A DNA stretch of 64,000 nucleotides, from NCBI GenBank assembly GCA_021234155.1, contig JAJEKV010000040.1:13800353-13864352 (forward strand). Direction: 5' to 3'. The stretch is from Isoetes taiwanensis. Its lineage: Eukaryota; Streptophyta; Lycopodiopsida; Isoetales; Isoetaceae. Of the stretch, positions 1 to 12,165 are shown piece by piece. Each line of letters starts with the position of its first letter. Position 1 is the stretch's first letter. Both the position numbers and the translations under genes were made by a program. Under the pieces are notes generated by a model. The model did not search any database. It was given only the letters and a program-made list of their open reading frames with translations, and was not told the origin of the DNA.

Positions 1-847
1 GGATTTTACCCGACAAAGGAAATGTGGATGCCATTTAAGACTCGAATTTGAGACTCGAAGAAGCCATTTGTGAATTCGAGGGACATGATTTATTTTTACG
101 TGAGTATATCTGTGGATATGAGCTTATTTCGTGGTGTACAAAGCCAACAATCTCTCCAAGAGGAGTTTGAGATGGCTTCTTCATTTGTCCCAACACTTTG
201 TGAATTAATGCGCCTTGATCATCTTTGTTTTACGTTTGATGGGAGACTCATGAGCTTGCATGATGTAGAAGCTGTATTAAATGTGCAAGTGAAAGAATTT
301 TGTCTTACCAATTGATGAGAATGTTATGTTGGTGAAATGAGCATGCCCAAAACTTGTGCGAGAATTTTGAGAATCAATAGATTAGGCTCTTTGCAATTGA
401 CTAAATACATTCTTTCATAGCTGGCTCTAATCTGTTATAATTCGGGCATCCAAGAAAACACCCAAAAGGAGCACCCAAAACACTCTTCTAAACATTAAAA
501 GAAAAAGATGTTGAACCCATTCTTTGGGATGCATCTAAAAACATACATGTACACAACTCTCCCACAAACTGCAAGATGCATTGTAGATTCTCACCTTGCA
601 AACAACAAATCCTCTGAACCAAATCGGCCTGCATAATTACTCCAAAGGTTCATGCCTAGAACTGAAGGCCTACCCTGCTGGTTGGAAGCAAGAGCGCAGG
701 AAGAAAAGTAGCTGCGGCAAGTCGAAATGGCTGTGATAATTACAAACCCTTACAAGGACTTAGGGAATCTTGTTGTTCTAATATAGTTGTCACATCAATG
801 CAACTGTCGGTATTCAAACTGGCCAAAAAGCTCCATTATTATATTCA
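1..847. other. unannotated flank
   Basis: I see no recognisable gene or repeat. An open frame at 70-315 (+) would have to start at GTG and resembles nothing I know. Confidence 0.4.
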
Positions 848-875
848 CTAGAAAAAGTGCCCAGCGTTGCTGGGC
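848..875 (-). mobile_element. Helitron 3' terminus (hairpin + CTAG)
   Basis: Read on the minus strand, a perfect 7-bp stem (GCCCAGC / GCTGGGC, positions 859-875, 3-nt loop) is followed about 7 nt later by CTAG at 848-851 and then by T. A short GC-rich hairpin a few bases before a terminal CTRR, inserted between A and T, is the known signature of a Helitron 3' end. The element body must lie at higher coordinates. Its 5' TC end was not located. A sister terminus with the same hairpin core lies at 5,859. Confidence 0.75.
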
Positions 876-1900
876 TTTTTGTCGGGCATAAATTAACAAA
901 GTAATACATATGGTGGATTTAAGTTGAGGCATCTACTATTGGATTTATATTGAATGAGTAAATGACAATGATAGAATCTTGAAAATTTGTTTTTTTTTTG
1001 AGGGATAAAAAAGATTTTATTTACTTAGAGAGAATGATACAAAGCCACATGGCAGAGGTGCACCCATCCACGAATATGAGATGGGGGAATCTTGAAAATT
1101 TATGTATGTGTTACCTATATATTGATACCACATGACATGGCAAAAATGGTGCATTCCATTTTTTGAACCACCATGAGTCAAAATTCTTGGTTACTTGCAT
1201 TTTTTTTTGCTTGTTTAAGGTTCATATCTTAGCATTTAAATAGTTCTTTTTTCAAATTACAATGAATCTTTAAGAAGTGTCAACCAAGTGCATATAAGTT
1301 CTCATAAAAAATGTTGCTCAAGAATTATAGATCAAAGAAGCTAAGGCCTTGGCATTTTTACATATAATTCAAACATTCCCTTCTGAGAGCCATTAACACC
1401 TATACAAAGCAGATAAAGTCATATAAAACGTAGAATGATAAATGCCACAAGCATCCACGAAGACCTTTCGGCCTATGGGACCCATTACACAGAGTACATC
1501 ATAGTTATTACTGGTCGAATTATTAGGGAAGAAAACACCTTGAATCTCTTTTAGGCAGAGAAATAGACCTCTTTTGCATCCTTGCATTGTTAGGGCATAT
1601 CATCCGGCCTATACAAAATGATCGAGAAAACAATGAGAAAAAAATAAGCAAACTTTCCACGAGATCAATCAACATACATTGGATACCACCATGGGCAATT
1701 CAGAAATACATTCCACGTTCTATCCCAAATTTCAATTTATCCACTACTTAGATTGTAACATGATTCAAAATGTGCTCCATTTTCTTTTTTATGGCAACAA
1801 CGATTTCTATACAAGGGCTTAAACTTGACCAAACAATTTTGAGGAAAATTTGAAATTCATGGTGCATGCACTCAACAAAGTATAGTTACATGCCTAAAAT
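876..1900. other. AT-rich presumed Helitron interior, no gene
   Basis: The DNA is AT-rich and interrupted, and I found no convincing frame. It lies just inside the Helitron end at 848 and is probably element body. Confidence 0.3.
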
Positions 1901-2929
1901 CTGGTCTTGAATTACGTATCTGGACAACTTGGTTGGTTAGCGGATAGAATCTGATAATCTTCTTTTGATTCTCGGCTTGTTAATTTGTCATGCATTTGGG
2001 TTTCCATTTGTATTTCTTTGGAAAATATACACCTTCTGCCGCCTTGACCACACATTATCCACATGCTTCTTTGTGGCGCCACATACATTAAACAAGAAGG
2101 CATTATTGATTTGAGAATATACTTATATATTGTTTCTTGGCAATGAGGATACCAACACCCAAAAGTCTTCTTGGCCCGGTCAAACAAATGATTTGTAGGC
2201 TACAACTCATAGTTACGACAATTGTTTGCAAGGTCCATGCCTCTAGTATTAGGCAAAGCCATCCTTGAACTATCCTATGCACTATATTAAAACCCAAAAG
2301 AACCACTATTGTTGTCCCGTATACGAATTATCAATGGCATTTCAAATGTGATGATGATCTTTGCGATAACATATTTATATGAAGCCATAGGAAGTGCTTT
2401 TCACATGAACAAGCCCCTTTATACATTTAAGTAGATGCAAACCTCTTGTTGATCAGCCGCTATTCTTGTATACTTCTTGTCATGGTGTGAAGATAACCTC
2501 GGTCTCAACATGCACGAGCCTCATTTTTGGTTTCTCAACCATATGTCACCCTTTCCTTCAATTTCCAGCCTAAGCCAAAATATAGTGGATTAAATGTGTT
2601 CCTATATCAAATTAGGTAAATGCAACACACAAACAAAGAGAACAAGCGGTAGAGCTTGGCTTAAGCGTGGCCCATCATTACAACTCAAATGTACTATGTT
2701 TAGCTTGTGTTTACCTCAAATATCTGCCAGTATCACTTTGGCCATCACCCCAAAGGTGCTTACCTAGTTTTGGCAAATATAAAAGCGATGTCATTTTCCA
2801 ATCGGGGCGTTCATAAATTCTTAAATGTGCCCAGAAATGAGAAATCACTTTATTGAGGGGTAGTAAGCGGACTAACATAAAGAAAGAAACAAATGAAAGG
2901 CTATGAACCACCTCAAGGTTTTCGATATT

Positions 2930-3280
2930 GGAGATTGATCACGGATGGCTATGAAGCCATCGACTTGTCGCATATCTTTGAAGTCGTAAAAGAGTTCCAC
3001 TTTTATTACATCACCTTGATGGAAGGTTGCTCCCTCAGTTGGCCTCACAATCTACGGGAGATATAATCTTAACACAATTATTAACATGCCAACCTTGCTA
3101 GAAGCTTCAAAAGAAGTTACCCAATAGCTATTTGAATCATCGACATTTGGAAATCCGATCCGCAGTTGTTGACCACTTCGAACCGTAAGGAACTTCATGG
3201 GAGTGAAGTACGAATCTAGTTCTATCATGTTCGGCTTGATTATACTTCCGTATGTAACTTTGTCAAGGAGACTTTATTTT
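2930..3280 (-). pseudogene. coding-like fragment, unrecognised
   Basis: The minus strand stays open from about 3,275 to 3,065, with a peptide containing SYFTPMKFLTVRSGQQLRIGF and ending near SFEASSK. A second stretch follows at 3,058-2,930 (RPTEGATFHQGDVIKVELFY ... DQSPISKTL). The gap begins with GTTGG and ends with CCGTAG, so it could be a very short intron of about 43 nt or simply decayed sequence. Further minus-strand pieces at 3,455-3,330 are broken by stops. I do not recognise the family. The position inside a minus-strand Helitron would suit captured gene fragments, which is inference. Confidence 0.35.
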
Positions 3281-3726
3281 GTGATTTGATTAAAGAACTG
3301 TTATAACACTTATACTTACGCATAAAATTGGTATTGTTAAAAGAAAGAAGAGGAAGTATTACCTCTCCTCCTTCAACCACGGTAAAGATCGGAGCGATTA
3401 GTTTCTTCAAACTTAAGCAACACGAACAATCCAAGAATGGCACAAACCCAAGCAATAGGCGGCAAATGGCTTGATAACAAAAATCTGAATAAATTTAAAC
3501 AACGGGGCATGTCAATGCTTGTCCCTCTATTCTTACACTTGCATAAACATCTACATTCAAATTAACATAAACATAGAGAAGAAGAAATTTATGCTAACAT
3601 AAAGGCAATTGGAGAATTTAAATCGATTTAGAGCTGAGAAATAGCTTTAGAAATGAAGCTCTTACGATGCAACAGGCCAAACCGCAAGAAGTCGGGTGCT
3701 TTTCAAAGTACCTTGATGTCACAAAT

Positions 3727-3845
3727 TCGTTTGGAGCCCCTTTGGCATACCTACGCCATTACGCACAAAGCGAGGGAAGAAAAAGAGCTTGATGATTCGT
3801 TGAAGCCCCTTTGGCATACCTCTGTCATTCCACACAAAATAGAAA
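3727..3845. repeat. imperfect direct repeat around CCCCTTTGGCATACCT
   Basis: The core CCCCTTTGGCATACCT occurs twice about 75 bp apart, each time followed by a similar CATT-CACACAAA stretch. It creates the duplicated WHT-containing peptides seen in this frame. I see no gene. Confidence 0.5.
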
Positions 3846-4659
3846 GCAAAAGAAATTGGCTGGGTCGATGAGGAGGAGCAAGGATACAAAGGCGTCCAAA
3901 CCTGAAACCACGATGAAACAAAATTGTTAGGGCTCGTTATGGAAAAGGTGAGATTTTGAAGAGGGTGAGAAATAAAAAGAAAACCCAACATATCTAATCA
4001 GTCCGGCTTTGTTTTGAGCCCAAGCATGCGTTATGAATGTGAACCCGGCGCCGTAAATGCATCATGCATAGACCTTAACCACCGCTTTGAGGCGACCCTT
4101 TCCCAAGCTGCGTCAAAGCAAAGAATCGGGCAAAGCTATGCGTACACGGTTCATTAGCAACCAACCGGAGCGATTGCATCGAAGAATTTTACGATTCCTC
4201 CATAACCGCCAATCCATAATGAGAACATTTTTAGAAGCATCTCGGCCGTCGGTTTAATCTAAAGGTCAAGATCGGCGCCACGGACTATCACAAACGCCTT
4301 TATTATTATATGTAGATATCACCATTGGCATATAGTTCTACATCCATGTCCTTTTTGCACAAAGAGAAGGAAATAACATCAACAATGACATAGACTTTTG
4401 AATATCTCAGGTCCACAATAAGTCATCATCCATTCTTCAATCCATTCTTGAGTTCACATTAAATCTCCATCCATTCTTCAAAGATTTGAATCACGGGATG
4501 ACAATTTTAACAAGTATGGGGTCGCGGATGATTCAAAAATATGGCTTTTGATTTGTATTCTAGAATAGGGTAAGAAATATCCATGGAATTGCACAAATAA
4601 GCTTCGCTCTAAACCTTAACACACGCAACATGTTGTTTTGGAGTATGGCGTTTGATTTC

Positions 4660-4820
4660 TTAGAAAGCAAAAGGCATTATTCGAATACACATTAAGCTTT
4701 CTCGAGAAAAACAAAAGTGTATTAGGAATACATTTTTACTTTCCCAGAAAATCCAAAGTGTATTCTGGAATACACGTTTGTTTTTTAGAAAAGCAAAAGT
4801 GTATTCCAGAATACACTTTT
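4660..4820. repeat. array of GTGTATTC/GAATACAC hairpins
   Basis: About four units of roughly 45 bp each carry an inverted repeat. The last is perfect, with 12-bp arms (4,795-4,806 and 4,809-4,820) and a 2-nt centre. The one before has 8-bp arms (4,758-4,765 and 4,768-4,775). The two upstream units (around 4,680 and 4,712) are degenerate. Spacers are A-rich (AAAGCAAAA type). Confidence 0.75.
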
Positions 4821-5858
4821 GTTATTACATTTTTTGTTTTATGTGTCCTAGTGTTCATTTATTTGCTTGATTATTTTTTTGTTCTTTATTTAAATTAAAA
4901 GAATGTCAAACATGTTTAATGGAATAACTAAATGTGAAAACTTGGGGATGAGATATCCGGTTGCAAACATCGGCAAGCGTATTGTTCAATACGCACCAAA
5001 TTTAGAGGGTGCCAAATTGATGTACTGAAAAAATTTAAAGAAGTAATTATTATTTTTTCTTCTCTATTTTGATGTTCTTGATATCTCACTTTCAGAGATT
5101 ATGTATTCATGTATACATTTTGCCATTTTCAAGAGTGTTTCTTTGCACAAAACAAACTTGTCACTTAACAAGGAGCCAAAATGAGGGGGGGGAAAAAATT
5201 GAACCTTTTGAAATTCTCAAGTTTATCCAAAAAAGGCCAATTTTAAGAGCATGCTGTTTTTTTAAAGGGAATCTTTGAAACGGGAGTGCTGCAACACTCC
5301 CGTTTAATTTGCAACCTTGTTAACAGTGACAGTCTTCCTATTATTCTCTTAAAAGGTAATCCCTCGGCTCTCCATCTGTATTTTTTTTTATACCTTTTCT
5401 GTATTTTCTCTTGCAAATATTTAAATGAAACCACTGTTGTTACTGCACTCTTAAAATTTCTATAAGCCATTGAAAATACAGATAATGATTAAATATGTTG
5501 CCATCTTTTTTGAAGTCATCCACATCTCTGGTGTGATGTCAATTTATTATCATTGTTGTGCTAGGTTCCAACCCAATAAACCCATCTACTTCCAAATAAA
5601 TTTATTTGGCTCACTTTCTCCCTTTTTTTATGTTAATATGCTTGCTTTCTAACATCCAATAATTTATACTCTTTATTATATCTTATTGTTTGCTTTCTTA
5701 CCTCAAATAATTTTCTCTTTTCCAAACTTATTTTTATCTAAATTGGTATCGTTATCGTATGTACTTTGATAATGTAATGTATTTGATTGCTTCTAATTTA
5801 TTTTCTTGATATTATAGGTTTAGCTTGCTTTCAAGCTAGTTATACATATTATCAAAGA
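4821..5858. other. AT-rich stretch, no gene seen
   Basis: I found no supported gene. The short frames at 5,069-5,278 and 5,470-5,652 lack any family resemblance. Confidence 0.4.
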
Positions 5859-5884
5859 CTAGTAATGGTACCCAGCGTTGCTGG
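5859..5884 (-). mobile_element. second Helitron 3' terminus
   Basis: On the minus strand a 5-bp stem (CCAGC / GCTGG, 5,872-5,884, GTT loop on the plus strand) is followed by the terminal CTAG at 5,859-5,862 and then T. The core hairpin matches the end at 848, so both belong to one Helitron family. The element would extend to the right, into the polypyrimidine tract. Confidence 0.7.
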
Positions 5885-5929
5885 ACGTAAGTTGAGAGCC
5901 TATAAATGTTTTTGGCTGTAGTGAGAAAA

Positions 5930-7475
5930 GCCCTATACCTTTCCCTTTCTGTTTCCCTTTCCCTTTTGCTCTATCCCGTATTTCACTTTTTCTTATTTTC
6001 TATACACTTTTGTTTTTCTTTTCAGTTTTTTTCCCGTTTTTTCCCGTTTTTTCGCATATGTTTCCTTGTTTCCCCACCCCTTTCCTTCCTTTCCCTCTTT
6101 TTTCCGATAACCTTTTTCCCTTTCCTTTTCCTCCTTTCCCAGCCTTTCGCTCTTCCTTTTTTTGGGTGCCCTTTTCTCCTCCCTTTTTCTTTTTTCTCTC
6201 TCGTTTTTCATGCCCTTTTAACCTTCCGTTTTTTCATCTCCTCACCCTTTCTCCCTTCCCTTTTTATATGTTTCCTTTTTCTCTTCCCTTTTCCTATTTT
6301 CCTCTTTTCCTTTTTCCGTACCCTCTCCCCCTTTTCCCCTTTTCCCTCCTTTTTTCTTTTCCATTTCCCTTCTCTTACGCCCTTTTTCCCTTCCCTTTTT
6401 TTTTCCACCCCTTTCTTCTTTCTATTTTTCCTGTGCTTTCCTTTTCCTCCTTTTTCCACCCTTTCCCACTTCTCTTTTTCCCGTGCGATTTTTTCTTCTT
6501 TTCCCCCTTCATTTTTCTTTTCTCTTTTCCTTTTCCCATGTTTTCTTCCCCTTTTCCCTCGCTCCCCCACTTCCCTTCCCTTTTCCCTTTCCTAATGGAT
6601 TTTTTTTCCTGTTTTTCTCCTTTCCCGATCCTTTTCTCGTGCCCATTTTCCTTTCTTTCCTTTTCCTTTTCCTTTTCCCATGCCTTTCCACATTTGTTTT
6701 CCTTTCTTATTTTCCTATACTCATTTTCCTCATTTTCCCACCCTTTCTCACTTTCCCCTTTTTTTTCCTTTTCTTTTTTCTATTTCTCCGCCATTTTCCT
6801 CTTCCCTTTTATCTCATGCCCTTTCCCCCTTCCCTTTTCTTGTTTACCTTTTTCCCTTTTTCTCATGCCTTTTTTTTAGGTTCCCTTTCCCCCTTTTCCC
6901 TTTCCTTTTTCTTTCTTCTCAATTTCCCTTATTTCTTCCCTTCTCCCCATCCTTTTCTTGTTCTCCCTTTTCCCTTCCCTCTTCCTCATTTTTCCAACCT
7001 TTTACTCTTCCCCTTTTCTCGATGCACTTTTTTCCCTCCATTTCCCTCTCTCTTTTTCCTTTTCCTTTTCCTTTTCCTTTTCCTATGACATTTTTCCCTT
7101 CCTTTTTCCTCTTTCTTCAACGCTCTTCTCCCTGTTCCCAATGCCCTTTTTTTCTTCCCTTTTTCCATGCTTTTTTCCTCCTCCCTTTTTCCCTTTCTTC
7201 AATCTTTCCTTCTTCCTTTTTTTCCCCTGCCCTTTCCTCTTCCCTTTGCCACTTTATCTCTTCCCTTTTCCCTCGCGCCCTTTCTCCAGGTACCTTTTCC
7301 CCCTTCCATTTTCTTTCTTCTTTCCCTTTTCATTTTTTCATGCCTTTTTCTCTTGTCTTATCCCCACCCTTTTCCCTTTGCTTTTCTCCCTTTTCCCATG
7401 CCTTTTTGCCCTTCGCATTCTCTCTTGTCTCTTCCCTTTTCCTTTCCCCCCTTTTTCCTTTACCCTTTCCCCTTA
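5930..7475. repeat. 1.5 kb polypyrimidine tract, degenerate minisatellite
   Basis: For about 1,545 bp the plus strand is almost only T and C, built of TTTTCCC / TTCCC blocks. Rare purines recur in a short phrase, CATGCC or close variants (CGTGCG, TACGCC, CATGTT), roughly every 40-80 bp, which suggests a decayed tandem repeat. Long overlapping frames rich in Phe, Pro and Ser on the plus strand, and Lys, Arg and Glu on the minus strand, are products of composition, not genes. It lies between a Helitron end and the hAT gene. Confidence 0.9.
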
Positions 7476-7614
7476 AGAGATCACAGTACGACCAATCATG
7501 GTGATGGTAAGTCATTCAATAAATCTCGGCCTTCGGATGCACTCAGATGATCTCGAACATTCAAATTAGGGCTTGATCCAATCCAAGAATTACGGTATAA
7601 CATTATAATATAAG

Positions 7615-9344
7615 ATGGCAAGAAAACAGGCAAGCCTCTTTGCGATGCTCGGATTTATAAGACCGGAATTAGCAAGTTCTTCAAGCGCAAGTAAAGCTTT
7701 TGATAATGAATTTGAAGAGCATACAAAAGAGCTAGCAGGAGAGATGTCAAGAGTAAATCAAGCAAAAAGAAAATTTCCAGAAGATTGGTTGGAAAAAATT
7801 CGTTGGTTGGAAGAAGACCTCGAACAAGGTCTTCTTTGGTGTACTTATTGTAAGAAAGATCGCCATTCCAAGAGTCCATTTGGCACAACGGGTGCCAAGA
7901 ATTTCAAGAATTCGGCCCTTGAAGATCATGCAAGAAGCCAAGCACATAGAGAAGCTATTCTTCTTATGGACCAAGAGAAGGATGGGCTCGAACGATGCAC
8001 GCAAAAAAAGAAGGCTAATGTGGAGGCTTCAATTGAGAAGATATTTAAGTGCGCTTATTTTATAGCGAAAGAGGACATGGCGTTCATGAAACTAGCAAAC
8101 CTTTTGGAGCTTTTGAGGGAATGTGGAGTGGAAGACCTTCCTACCATGTATAATGATAATAAGGCATGTGCAAGCTTCGTGTTTCATATGAGTAGGGCCA
8201 TTGAATTTGAGATATATGCACGCTTGAAAAAGAGCCCATCGTTTGGAATAAAGGTTGATGAATCGACCGACATAAGTGTGACAAAGAATATGATTCTTTA
8301 TGCCACTTTCATGGAAGGAAGGCGCGTATGTACTTGCTATCTAGGCATTGTTGTTGTGAAAGATAGTGATGCAAAATCAATTACCGAGCGCATTTTGGAA
8401 ATATTGGAAGAATGGGACTTGGATGTGAAGAAAATGATGGAATTTGGGAGTGATGGTGCATCCGTCATGGTGGGCACAAATACGGGAGTTGCAGCACGGT
8501 TGAAAGCGCTTAATCCATATATGACTACCCTTCATTGTTGTGCACATCGAACAAATTTATGTGTGGAAGAGGTTTGTAAGAAGCCCACAATAAAGACCAC
8601 ATGCAAGTTTATTGATGAGATTGTGAATCAAGTGGCCGGCTTCTTCCATAGGAGTACCATTCACCAAGGTGTTTTTGAAAAAATGCAAGAGGCATTGGAT
8701 TGCTCTTACTTGCGTGTCTTAGATATTGTGAAGACACGTTGGTTGAGTAGACATGGCGCCATTGCAAGACTTTGCGATATTTATGAACCATTGATGGAGA
8801 CCTTACGAGTTCAAAGTGATGGTAAGACAATTTATTTGAGCTTGAAAAGTTTTAAAATCGTTTACATTCTTCATTTTCTTGGTGATATTCTTAAGATCAC
8901 AAGTGACTTGAGTTGTGAATTTCAAAAAGAGTATGTTGACATTACCACGATAGCAAGTTTATGTAGAGGAAAAGTTAGGGAAATTGAGGAAGACTTTTTA
9001 CATGCGGGAATAGATTTGAATGGCTTCCAAAAAGATAGTAAGAATTATCCCATCATCCCGGATTATGGTACTGAAAAAGGGTACCTTGATAGATCATCCG
9101 TAAAGGGGAATATGTATAGGAGCATTGAAATGGATAGAAACATTGATGGAGAAGATCTTGATGCCGCTATTTTATTCCAAAAGGCATTTGCTAATGCTTT
9201 GATTGGTTGCTTGAGAGAGAGACTCCAAGATCAAGTAACTCTATCGTCTATGAAGGTGTTGTCTCCATGTAACATGCCCATTGGGGGACCACGTAAAAGT
9301 CTAGGGCTGGAGGAGATAAAGGCACTTGGTGAGTTCTATGGGAA
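7615..9344 (+). pseudogene. hAT transposase, N-terminal part, interrupted by LINE
   Basis: The ATG at 7,615 opens about 575 codons of a hAT-superfamily transposase, the enzyme that cuts and pastes hAT DNA transposons in the nucleus. An N-terminal zinc finger has Cys76, Cys79, His105 and His111 (BED/TTF-like). The DDE core shows VDESTD (Asp215), GSDGASVM (Asp280) and the CAHRTNL motif near residue 309. The frame stays clean until GEFYG near 9,340, where LINE sequence begins; the C-terminal half resumes at 11,262. No stops occur before the insertion, so the damage may be recent. Terminal inverted repeats of the transposon were not found. Confidence 0.9.
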
Positions 9345-11258
9345 TGGAAGGAAGGAAGGAAGGAAGTATATTTTAACGTCCGCGGAGGCCAAACTTGACC
9401 TATGAGACGGTACATGCAGTACACAAAGCAGATAAAACCACACCAAAAAGACAAATGCTACTATACAATGTGTCCCTACTACTGGGATGAAAAAACCCCC
9501 ACATGGGAGGAAAAACCCTGGTAGTAGGCTCTCAGATCCCTTGTCCTGTAAGGGATTCTCTAACGGTAGAGACTTGCAAAATGTAGGATGCGTAGACGCA
9601 ACCATTGGCGATGCTAGCAATTGATGCAAGCGGGTGCCTCGTGAGCATCTAAGATCAGCATGTGTTGCTTTCGGATATGCGATATGCGGACACTTTTGCG
9701 CAGCATGGTGCTCATCCCCATGGCCCGCATGTGGCAACACCGCATATTCTCTCATGCAGGGGGATTCTCTCGCCTCCATCCGTAGTCCAACCACTGCTTC
9801 ACCCCCGAGATGATGGGACCCGTCCCCTCACGGAGGCAATAGCTCTCCGCTTCTTCATAGATATATGCGCTTTCAAGCACGGGTGTGGGCCATGTTCCCG
9901 TTGTTGGATTAACTTCTATGCGGTGGTAGTGCTCTCGTTTTAGGCTTTGCACGAGTGGTTGCATCCCACGAGTGGTGGCAAAGCGCCATCAGTGTGTGCA
10001 GCCTGTCCCTGGGAATCGCATAGCCACAATCGGCCGGTAGTCTATAGACCACATTGCGAACCACCCCCCGACAAGCAGTTCCCCGCCATACCCTCTTCAC
10101 CGTTGTGGCTCTTGTGCCAATAACAAAGCCCTGGGAAGACGTTGTGCATCCATGTTGGTGACCTTGTGGAAATATGCAAGATGTCTGCAAGATAGCATGT
10201 TGGGGCCAGAACCCGGCCTCATATAGCAAAATCTGATAAGGCACCGTGTCCTTGATACCTAGATCAGATGTTAAGAAGGCCTTTTGCACCCTCTCTAGCT
10301 TATCCTGTGTGTTCTTGCTAATTGCGACCCCTGCACTTCTACCCCATACAACAATACCGGGGTTCAACGAAAGTGCTCGACAGTGTGTGCTCTAACGTGC
10401 CCATCCACATAGGTCTATTCTCAGAAGCATCTATTCTCGCGATAGCATAATGTGGCTCTCCATCCCGCGACCCGCCTTTCCACATAATCATCCCATAACA
10501 TGCTAGCACAAAAGTCGATTCCTAGATACTTGAAGGTCCTTACAACATCCACCTTCGGCCCCCTCCTCGAATAGAGATCGGGATATCATGTCATGAGGAG
10601 AGGGACCGCCAGAGCTTAGTTTTCTCAAGGTTCACCGTCATTCCTGCTTGTGTCACGTAACCCACTAAGAGCGGCCCAAATGTTGCCGCATACCTCGGGT
10701 CAGATGGGTATAGCAAGGCTACATCATCTTCATAGAGCAATTGCCTTATATCGTATGCCTCGGTAGTCGTGGGCCACCGCCCCATGTTCTTGCATCCAAG
10801 TCTCCAACTTGTCAATGTAGAGACCAAAGAGCTTGGAGATAACGGGACATCCCTCGCTTAACCCCTATGGTGCTAGCAATCATTGATCCGATGCGTGCAA
10901 TGCAAAGATATATCCCATCATAGAGTCTATAGATGACATTTTGTAAGTCCTGTGGGGCATGCAAATACCGAAATCGCCACAAAGTCCCGAGGGACCGTGA
11001 TTATATGTCGCCTTGAAATCTACTTAAACGGGAGTATGTGTCACGCCACAAGCATTGCAGTAGCTTCCATAAGGATTCTCGAGAGTGAATATATGGTCGA
11101 CAGGGAGTGGGGGTATAAAACCCGCAATGGCCAATCGCGACTCAACTTCCTCAGCCCAATCGAAGTTAACTTCTTCTCCACCACACCTGCTAAAAGCTTT
11201 GCGAGTAATGGGCTCACCATGATCATGCGGTAGTTCGCCGAATCATCCCTGAAAAAGG
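9345..11258 (-). mobile_element. 5'-truncated LINE in the hAT gene
   Basis: A minus-strand non-LTR retrotransposon interrupts the hAT frame. Reverse-transcriptase pieces include SANYRMIMVSPLLAKLLAG (near 11,240-11,180) and the catalytic YEDD (10,723-10,734) followed by VALLYPSDPRYAA. A downstream segment (10,367-9,909) contains KLERVQKAFL and YEAGFWPQH, as in plant LINE C-termini. The 3' UTR ends at the low-coordinate side in a short TTCC tandem (9,345-9,363 on the plus strand reads GGAA repeats) instead of poly(A). The frame is broken between these pieces, so this copy is dead. It lacks the endonuclease half. A possible target duplication is only weak (GGTGAGTTC versus GGTGAATTC). Confidence 0.85.
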
Positions 11259-11261
11259 GTG

Positions 11262-11732
11262 AATTCAAAAGAATTTGCTCCCATTGTTGATAAAGCTTCC
11301 TTGATCATTGAGTTTGGGATTTATAAAAGGCAAGCTACTACGAAATGGCTTGGTAGAGGCTTCTTGGATATATGGGGTATGATCCGTTGCAATGAGACTT
11401 GGAAACAAAAGTTTCCCGAGCTACTAAAAATTGCGGAAATTGGCCTTATTCAATGTTCAAGTACGGCTACTTGTGAAAGAGGTTTTAGCCGCATGAAATG
11501 CATCAAAAACAAGTTTAGAAATAGGCTACAAAGAGATGGCCTTGATGCATTGCTTCGGATCTCAATAGAGGGCACCAAGTTAGGGGACTTTGACTTTGGT
11601 GAAAGTATTAACTTGTGGCGGAATAGCGCGCAATATCGACAAATCATTACGGGATGCCCACTTGAGAAGCGCGAGAGGAGATTTCAAGAAGACAACATGC
11701 TTATTGAAGAGGTAGGTCAAGACTTATCGTGA
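11262..11732 (+). pseudogene. hAT transposase, C-terminal part with hATC domain
   Basis: This is the other half of the gene that starts at 7,615. After the LINE the frame resumes at NSKEFAPIVDKASLIIEF and runs to a stop at 11,730-11,732. The hAT C-terminal dimerisation domain is clear: LKIAEIGLIQCSSTATCERG, then FSRMKCIKNKFRNRL and GLDALLRISIEG. Together the two halves give about 730 residues, a normal hAT transposase length. Confidence 0.88.
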
Positions 11733-12160
11733 ACTTGTTATGATGAGACAAACTTTTTTTTTACCTTGGCATTGTGATTTTGCTTAAGTTCTTATTCTAT
11801 TAACTCTAAAACATTATGATATGATACGCGGATTTTATCTATGTTGCTAGATTATGTAAGGCACACTCTTTTGAACTTCATTCAATAGCGTTATAATGTG
11901 ATATGATATTTAGAGTCTACTTCTGTTATTATTTATATATGGCAATTCCTCAATGTAGCATTTTGATTTGGTTTTGATGCGATATTGTAGCTATTTGAGT
12001 ACTCGTTGAATAGTGGCAATGAATTGATTGTAGTATACTTTAAATCTTTTATTTTTTGTCTGAGGACAATGGGATCTGACTATGCATTTTGTTTGCAAGA
12101 ACGATCCAATTCAAAATCATAATTTCCGATTGAATAAGAAAACTACAGGAAATTTTCCGA
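11733..12160. other. AT-rich 3' flank of hAT
   Basis: It is AT-rich with no gene. The right end of the hAT transposon should lie here, but I could not identify it. Confidence 0.35.
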
Positions 12161-12165
12161 TAGAA

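Noticed and set aside
5906-7550. Several long overlapping frames (up to 289 codons) on both strands
   Set aside because: They consist almost only of Phe, Pro, Ser, Leu (plus) or Lys, Arg, Glu, Gly (minus) and mirror the polypyrimidine composition. They are not genes.
9328-11275. Target-site duplication of the LINE (GGTGAGTTC / GGTGAATTC)
   Set aside because: The copies differ, are not exactly at the element edges, and do not restore the hAT reading frame.
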